64,000 nt of DNA, from contig NZ_CP026994.1 of the NCBI RefSeq assembly GCF_013407165.1, positions 1,268,187 through 1,332,186 of the forward strand, written 5' to 3'. A model generated the notes under the pieces. It was not told where the DNA came from. It was given only the letters and a program-made list of their open reading frames with translations, and searched no databases. Below are positions 59,776-64,000 of this stretch, piece after piece (position 1 is the first letter of the stretch; every line of letters starts with the position of its first letter). A program made the translations under genes and the position numbers. This stretch comes from Nitrosopumilus oxyclinae (GTDB lineage Archaea; Thermoproteota; Nitrososphaeria; Nitrososphaerales; Nitrosopumilaceae).

Positions 59776-60324
59776 ATGGTACTTTTAGAATCACAAATCA
59801 AACTAAAAACAGGAGATATTGCACCAGATTTTGAATTAATGGGAATTGATGATAAAATGCATTCATTAAATGATTATGGAAGCTACAAAGGAATTCTAAT
59901 AATTTTCATGTGTAATCATTGTCCGTATGTAAAAGCAAAAGTAGATGCACTCAATGAATTATTTGAAAAATGCGGTAAGGATATTGCAATAATTGGAATC
60001 AACAGTAATGATTCCACAGATTATCCTGAAGATAGTTTTGAAGCTATGAAAGAGACAGCAAAAGAGAAAGGATTTGAATTTGATTATCTAGTAGATGAAA
60101 CACAAGAAATTGCCAAAAAATATGGTGCCATGTGTACACCAGATCCTTTCTTGTTTAATGCACAAAAACAACTAGTTTTTCATGGAAAAATAGACAACGC
60201 CATGAAACCAGATGATGAGGCAACTGAAAAAACCATGATTGTTAATATGAAGAAATTGATAGCTGGAGAAAAAATTGAAAAAGATTTTGACCCATCAATT
60301 GGTTGTTCAATCAAATGGAAATAA
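59776..60324 (+). CDS. Thioredoxin-fold redox protein (AhpC/TlpA-like)
   Basis: 182 residues with KTGDIAPDFELMGIDDKMHSL at the N-terminus and an active-site CNHCPYVKAKV (CxxC, residues about 49-52). GMCTPDPFLFNAQKQLVFHGKI is the cis-proline region (residues near 123). Peroxiredoxin-like thiol-disulfide or peroxide reduction is likely. No signal peptide, so cytoplasmic. Confidence 0.88.
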   Translation: MVLLESQIKLKTGDIAPDFELMGIDDKMHSLNDYGSYKGILIIFMCNHCPYVKAKVDALNELFEKCGKDIAIIGINSNDSTDYPEDSFEAMKETAKEKGFEFDYLVDETQEIAKKYGAMCTPDPFLFNAQKQLVFHGKIDNAMKPDDEATEKTMIVNMKKLIAGEKIEKDFDPSIGCSIKWK

Positions 60325-60363
60325 AATTAAACTTAAATGAGTCTAGCCTAGAGATTTCTTCGT

Positions 60364-60438
60364 GGGCTCGTAGCTCAGCTTGGCTGGAGCGTTCGACTGA
60401 TAATCGAAAGGTCATGTGTTCGAATCACATCGGGCCCA
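60364..60438 (+). tRNA. tRNA-Ile (GAT)
   Basis: Acceptor GGGCTCG/CGGGCCC, anticodon stem TTCGA/TCGAA with loop CTGATAA (anticodon GAT), T arm ATGTG-TTCGAAT-CACAT. No intron; no encoded CCA. Confidence 0.94.
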
Positions 60439-60445
60439 TTTTTTA

Positions 60446-61339
60446 TCATTTTAAATTTTGAGAAATTGTTTGAGACCATTGTAAAATATCACCTATTTTT
60501 TCAGATGTCAAATCGGATTGAATTTTAGTTTTTTTAGATACTTTTCCACAAAGTGCTAATTTCATTTGTTTTCCAGATTTTTCTTTTATTGGATTTATAG
60601 AATCTGCAAAAAAGTTTAGGCCTTCATAAGTTTGAGCGAAAACTGTTATTATCAAAACGCCAGGTTTCTGTTTCCAAATTTTTCCTATTAATTTTTGAAG
60701 ATCAAGATCAAACAATATATTGATTGAAGAAGACATATCTCCCAAATGAGAAACCTTCCATCCATCAGAATGGTAAACTGCAGAAGCTGCTTCAGAATAT
60801 AATACACTTTGAGCATCAGCAGCAATTACAATTACGTTCTTTTTTGGATCAGAGACAACTTGAATTTGGTTAAAAATTTGAAGGGATTTTGAAATAGTAT
60901 TCATCAAGAGATTTTGTTCAGAGGTCCCGATTTTTCCATCATCAAATAATTTCTTGATATGATCAATGGATGGAAAAATAACTTCCAATACCAATCTATT
61001 CACTGTACCCCCAGAATGAATACAATTACGAATCAAAGAATAAACTTGATCCTCCGTACCTTTTACCAAATAATCAAGATATTCCGGAATCACTTTGAAA
61101 TAATCATCAGGAAATTTGAAAGATTTCTGACCAGGTTCTAAAAACCACAAAGTGACATTTCCAATATTTTTTTGTCGGAGCAATCCTTCGGCTGCAAAAA
61201 CCTTGAGATATTTTGACATTGTAATTCTACTGATACCTATTTTTTCAGAAATTTCAACTCCAGACATTCCAGATACTGCACCACCCAAAACTGAAATTAA
61301 TTTTTCTCTAATCTCTTCAGTTGAATAGCCTCTTCCCAT
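60446..61339 (-). CDS. Transcription regulator: winged HTH plus B12-binding-like module
   Basis: 297 residues. The N-terminal 65 form a winged HTH (SGVEISEKIGISRITMSKYL...EGLLRQ). Residues about 95-160 match the four-helix B12_binding_2 cap, and 165-290 a Rossmann domain (NVIVIAADAQSVLYSEAASA, WKVSHLGDMSSSINI, VLIITVFAQ). This is the layout of CarH/LitR photoreceptors, but the cobalt-ligating DxHxxG is here DAQSVL, lacking the histidine. It starts leaderless from TATAAAG near 61361-61369, divergent from 61457. Confidence 0.8.
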   Translation of the reverse strand: MGRGYSTEEIREKLISVLGGAVSGMSGVEISEKIGISRITMSKYLKVFAAEGLLRQKNIGNVTLWFLEPGQKSFKFPDDYFKVIPEYLDYLVKGTEDQVYSLIRNCIHSGGTVNRLVLEVIFPSIDHIKKLFDDGKIGTSEQNLLMNTISKSLQIFNQIQVVSDPKKNVIVIAADAQSVLYSEAASAVYHSDGWKVSHLGDMSSSINILFDLDLQKLIGKIWKQKPGVLIITVFAQTYEGLNFFADSINPIKEKSGKQMKLALCGKVSKKTKIQSDLTSEKIGDILQWSQTISQNLK

Positions 61340-61380
61340 AGTGCTCTTGGACTATAGTATTCTATAAAGACTAATTTTCA

Positions 61381-61440
61381 TTTAGAATAACAGGTATTAT
61401 TTTAGAATAAAACATTATATACTTGGGTACTGTATAGTAC
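61381..61440. promoter_or_regulatory. Operator-like repeats in the divergent promoter region
   Basis: TTTAGAATAA occurs at 61381-61390 and 61401-61410, exactly 20 bp apart, on one DNA face. The TATA box TTATATA of the right gene is at 61414-61420. A perfect palindrome, GTACT-GTAT-AGTAC (61427-61440), covers its start region. These are candidate binding sites for the adjoining regulator. Confidence 0.55.
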
Positions 61441-61456
61441 GGTAAGGAAAAGTAAA

Positions 61457-61843
61457 TTGCCAAAAGCCGGATTCAAATCAATCACTGTTTCAGAAACTGT
61501 TTATGATAAATTCCATGAAGTTTATCAAAAGAGTAAAGACGACCTAACAATGAAAGGGGTCAACAGTTTTGCCGGTTATGTAACTTACATGTTAGAGGAG
61601 ATGATGCAAAAAGACAAGACCTTTGCAAGATATGCTCCAAAGATTGAAAAAATTTCAGTTGATGATGATCGTGTTGTTCTAAAAGATAATATCAAAAATA
61701 GGATTGCAGAAGTTGCAATTCAAAAAGGCGAATTATTTTGTCAGCTCTGTGATGAGAAAGATTGTGTCCATGTTGGATTTGTGTTCTCATTGCCAGATGT
61801 TTATGAAGTTCTAAATTCTAGAGGAATCAAAAATCCAAGATAA
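61457..61843 (+). CDS. Small protein with a CxxC...CxH metal motif
   Basis: 128 residues from a TTG start. The N-terminus (KAGFKSITVSETVYDKFHEVY) resembles ribbon-helix-helix-type entry, and LFCQLCDEKDCVHVGF gives a C-x2-C-x4-C-x-H zinc/SWIM-like motif near residue 95. It is divergent from, and may be regulated by, the B12-like protein. It may be a DNA-binding protein; function unknown. Confidence 0.65.
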   Translation: MPKAGFKSITVSETVYDKFHEVYQKSKDDLTMKGVNSFAGYVTYMLEEMMQKDKTFARYAPKIEKISVDDDRVVLKDNIKNRIAEVAIQKGELFCQLCDEKDCVHVGFVFSLPDVYEVLNSRGIKNPR

Positions 61844-61844
61844 G

Positions 61845-61966
61845 TGGAGGAGGTGGGATTTGAACCCACGAACTCCTGAGAGACAGGATCACCCATTATT
61901 TGATCTTAAGTCCTGCATGTCCAAAAGCACATAGTGCTTACTTTGGCCAGGCTTGATTACTCCTCC
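61845..61966 (-). tRNA. tRNA-Leu (TAA) with two introns
   Basis: Minus-strand class II tRNA, 85 nt after splicing. Acceptor GGAGGAG/CTCCTCC, T arm GTGGG-TTCAAAT-CCCAC, anticodon stem CAGGA/TCCTG with loop CTTAAGA. A 15-nt canonical intron lies at 37/38 (61890-61904). A second, 22-nt intron lies in the D arm (61919-61940) with bulge-helix-bulge: CCAA/TTGG helix between bulges AG^T and AC^A. Removing both restores the D stem ATC/GAT. It abuts the preceding gene by 1 bp. Confidence 0.85.
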
Positions 61967-62057
61967 AAAAGGATAAAAATCTGAGTGAAATTTAACAGTT
62001 TAGAGTGAATTGGCCCAGAATCAAGAATTATAAGGATTTTCTACAGGGTGAATTTGT

Positions 62058-62131
62058 GCTTCGGTAGCTCAGTCTGGTAGAGCGTTACATTGGTAATGTA
62101 AAGGTCACGGGTTCAGATCCCGTTCGAAGCT
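62058..62131 (+). tRNA. tRNA-Thr (GGT)
   Basis: Acceptor GCTTCGG/TCGAAGC, anticodon stem TTACA/TGTAA with loop TTGGTAA (anticodon GGT), T arm ACGGG-TTCAGAT-CCCGT. No intron. Confidence 0.95.
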
Positions 62132-62250
62132 TTCTATTTTCTAAATCACAGATTTTGGTAATTTACGAAATTTCTATTTAAGCTATTTCAGGACTAGGAA
62201 AAAGTTAGTTCCAGATCAAATTATTTTATGTATAGCACTGTTAATGATTT

Positions 62251-63129
62251 TTGCAATTACAACTATTGAAACAAGAATACAGTCAAATTTCAACTGTAAC
62301 CCCAAAGCCATTTGTAAAATGGGCTGGTGGAAAACGTCAACTAATTCCTATACTAAATGAAAATTTACCCAAAACCTTTGGTACATATTATGAACCATTT
62401 TTAGGTGGAGGTGCATTACTGTTCCATATTCTTACTGAGAGAAATGCTCAAAAATGCAGCATCTCAGATTTGAACTCTGATTTAGTTTTGACATATACTG
62501 CAATTCGAAATAGAATTGATGAGTTAATTTCATCTTTAAAAAATCACGAAAAAAACTATCAAAAGGATTCTAAAACATACTATTATTCAGTTAGAGAATC
62601 AAATCCAAGAAGTGAGATTGAAAAGACATCAAGATTGCTCTTTTTGAATAGAACCTGTTTTAATGGATTATACAGAGTAAACAGTAAGGGAAAATTCAAT
62701 GTCCCTCTAGGCAGTTACACAAATCCCAATATAGTAAATGAAGAAAATTTACGCTCAGTTAGTGCTATTTTACAATCAAGTAAGGTTGCTATAAAATGTA
62801 GAGATTTTGAATCAGTACTTCGAGATGCAAAAAAAGGAGATCTAGTATACTTTGATCCTCCATATCAGCCAGTTAGTGAAACTGCCAATTTTACAAGTTA
62901 TACCAACAAGAGTTTCACATATGAGGATCTAAACAGACTTGCTGAACTTTGTATGAAATTAGATTCCAAAGGATGCAAAGTTCTATTGTCAAATTCAGAC
63001 TCTAAAGAAGTTGCAGAAATATTCTCAAACAAATCTTGGAAAATTAATAAAATCCGAGCAAACCGTTCTATCAATTCAAACTCCAAAAAACGAACTGGAC
63101 ACTTTGAATTATTAATTAAAAATTATTAA
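62251..63129 (+). CDS. D12-class DNA adenine-N6 methyltransferase (Dam-type)
   Basis: Methylates adenine in a short DNA motif using AdoMet. KWAGGKR (residues 23-29), FLGGGALLFHI (50-60), NSDLVLTYTAIRN and the catalytic DPPY (about 202-205) are in the Dam order. At 292 residues it is complete. TTG 62251 lies 25 bp after TTATTTTATG, favouring a leaderless start. No cognate restriction gene is adjacent. Its position just after tRNA-Thr and just before amoA may reflect later insertion. Confidence 0.9.
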   Translation: MQLQLLKQEYSQISTVTPKPFVKWAGGKRQLIPILNENLPKTFGTYYEPFLGGGALLFHILTERNAQKCSISDLNSDLVLTYTAIRNRIDELISSLKNHEKNYQKDSKTYYYSVRESNPRSEIEKTSRLLFLNRTCFNGLYRVNSKGKFNVPLGSYTNPNIVNEENLRSVSAILQSSKVAIKCRDFESVLRDAKKGDLVYFDPPYQPVSETANFTSYTNKSFTYEDLNRLAELCMKLDSKGCKVLLSNSDSKEVAEIFSNKSWKINKIRANRSINSNSKKRTGHFELLIKNY

Positions 63130-63200
63130 AAAAATTAAATCAAATTTTTTAAAATTTTTAAAATCAAAAATTTTTGTAGAGAATCATCTAAGGGATAAAT
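63130..63200. terminator. AT-only bidirectional terminator between the methylase and amoA
   Basis: AAATTTTTTAAAATTTTTAAAATC and similar runs give T-tracts in both directions, expected to end transcription of the convergent methylase and amoA genes. Confidence 0.55.
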
Positions 63201-63223
63201 AATAAAATGAAAAGGTTGGAGTG

Positions 63224-63874
63224 TTAGTCCCACTTTGACCAAGCGGCCATCCATCTGTATGTCCAAGTGTTCAATTTACAACCTAAAGCTGCAAATGTAC
63301 ATGCCAATACTGCACCTGCACCTGCACCGAGAGCAACTGGGCTGTTATAGAATTTGCCGACTTGCGGTTCGATTGGTGTCATATATGGTGGCAATGTTGG
63401 TCTTGGATATTTGAATGCCGTTTCTAGTGGGTCTGCTACTGTTATCAGGTTTACCATGTTGAACAATGGTAATGACATTCCTACCAGTACGCCGCCAAAC
63501 AGTATCAAGGAGTGCTTGTTCTTCTTTGTTGCCCAGTAAACCAAATCCAACAGCATTGCTGAAGGTAGCCAAACTGGAGTTACAATGAAGTCATATGGAT
63601 ATCCGAGTGCAAACCATGCACCTTTTGCAATCCATGTGTATACTGTCATAATTAGAGCGTAGTACGTTGCTGTGCCTGGAACGCCTGTAAATGTAAGATA
63701 GTATGTAGCACCTACAATAAGCATCAACGTTTGCGATATTGAAAATACCGTGTACGAAGTCCAAGCCCAGTCAGTGTAGAAGATGTAGTCTCCTGCATTA
63801 ATTGTTAACAGTGTTGAGTTAACTGCAACAACTACTATGAATAAGTAGTGTGTACATCGTCTTAACCAGACCAT
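63224..63874 (-). CDS. amoA: Ammonia monooxygenase subunit A
   Basis: A membrane subunit of the copper enzyme that oxidises ammonia to hydroxylamine. The 216 residues run VWLRRCTHYLFIVVVAVNST to TYRWMAAWSKWD with about six transmembrane helices; WTSYTVFSISQTLML, IAKGAWFALGYPYDFIVTP and YPRPTLPPYMTPIEPQVGKF are standard archaeal AmoA segments. The start ATG 63874 is 26 bp after the TATA box at 63897-63904. In related genomes the amoB/amoC/amoX genes are nearby; here none lies within the window, so they would be beyond its right edge or further away. Confidence 0.97.
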   Translation of the reverse strand: MVWLRRCTHYLFIVVVAVNSTLLTINAGDYIFYTDWAWTSYTVFSISQTLMLIVGATYYLTFTGVPGTATYYALIMTVYTWIAKGAWFALGYPYDFIVTPVWLPSAMLLDLVYWATKKNKHSLILFGGVLVGMSLPLFNMVNLITVADPLETAFKYPRPTLPPYMTPIEPQVGKFYNSPVALGAGAGAVLACTFAALGCKLNTWTYRWMAAWSKWD

Positions 63875-63894
63875 AAGAAGGTGAAGAAATGGTC

Positions 63895-63908
63895 TGTATA
63901 TAAAATTT
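63895..63908 (-). promoter_or_regulatory. amoA promoter (TATA box)
   Basis: TTTATATA (minus strand) within AAATTTTATATACAG is centred 26 bp before the amoA ATG, a strong consensus box consistent with heavy, leaderless or nearly leaderless transcription. Confidence 0.7.
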
Positions 63909-63937
63909 TAGAGTGTGATGAAGATCGTTAACTAAAA

Positions 63938-63981
63938 CTAAAAAGGAAAATGAAAAAGAAGTGTCTGAAGGGGTTTCCTTC
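63938..63981 (-). terminator. Hairpin plus T-rich terminator of an upstream minus-strand gene
   Basis: On the minus strand GAAGG-AAACC-CCTTC is followed by CTTCTTTTTCATTTTCCTTTTT, a stem-loop with a U-rich tail. It ends the transcript of a gene lying beyond the right edge of the window. Confidence 0.55.
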
Positions 63982-64000
63982 TAGTTACCAACGAATAGAG

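Noticed and set aside
62058-63129. Integrated element ending in a tRNA-Thr repeat
   Set aside because: I found no duplicate of the tRNA 3' end downstream, and no integrase or phage gene.

Overview
The window comes from an AT-rich ammonia-oxidising archaeon of the Nitrosopumilus/Nitrosarchaeum type (Nitrososphaerota, formerly Thaumarchaeota). The decisive marker is ammonia monooxygenase subunit A (amoA) at 63224-63874. Supporting markers are topoisomerase VI, RIO1, aIF2-beta, S17e, PDCD5, an archaeal histone, intron-bearing tRNAs, and TATA boxes about 26 bp ahead of many start codons. Those spacings imply mostly leaderless mRNAs, often starting at TTG or GTG. I saw no CRISPR array, insertion sequence or rRNA.

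Layout: 0-6 kb holds the end of an OLD-like nuclease, a large surface protein, the purine/methylthioadenosine salvage pair apt-mtnP and small unknown genes. 6-11.5 kb is a compact minus-strand information-processing cluster: aIF2-beta, DUF424, RIO1, KH protein, Top6B, Top6A. 11.5-23 kb mixes a cis-prenyltransferase, Nudix, pyrF, purA, a tRNA-modification group (TsaC, THUMP protein, a ubiquitin-like/Cgi121 fusion), S17e, TatD and a histone. 23-30 kb has tRNA-Cys, a cupredoxin, an AIPR-type defence protein, paralogous winged-helix regulators, a phosphohexomutase and thiL. 30-35.5 kb has S11, PDCD5, rtcB, a CBS protein and purB. 35.4-38.3 kb has a highly structured intergenic region, a dispersed hairpin repeat, a signal peptidase and an asparagine-synthase-like gene. 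38.3-46 kb has pterin genes, valS, repeat-rich exported proteins and pdxST. 46-57.5 kb has aconitase, unknown genes, an unassigned structured RNA, pheST, trpS, a zinc-ribbon repeat protein and coaD. 57.5-64 kb has surface proteins, a thioredoxin-fold protein, four tRNAs, a B12-domain-like regulator facing an operator-rich promoter, a Dam-type methylase and amoA.

Most of the window is housekeeping. The features most worth a second look are: the ubiquitin-like/Cgi121 fusion with an internal diglycine (20718-21491); a tRNA-Leu with two introns, one of them in the D arm (61845-61966); three hairpins with a shared loop and different stems near 3' ends of minus-strand genes (35.6-37.5 kb); two unassigned structured intergenic RNAs (35.48-35.63 and 50.45-50.63 kb); the QueD-like fusion next to a pterin dehydratase; a cis-prenyltransferase without an ordinary start codon; and a regulator shaped like a cobalamin photoreceptor that lacks the cobalt-ligating histidine. 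Genome identity, transcript ends and all family assignments are read from sequence and from knowledge of the families; no database was searched.
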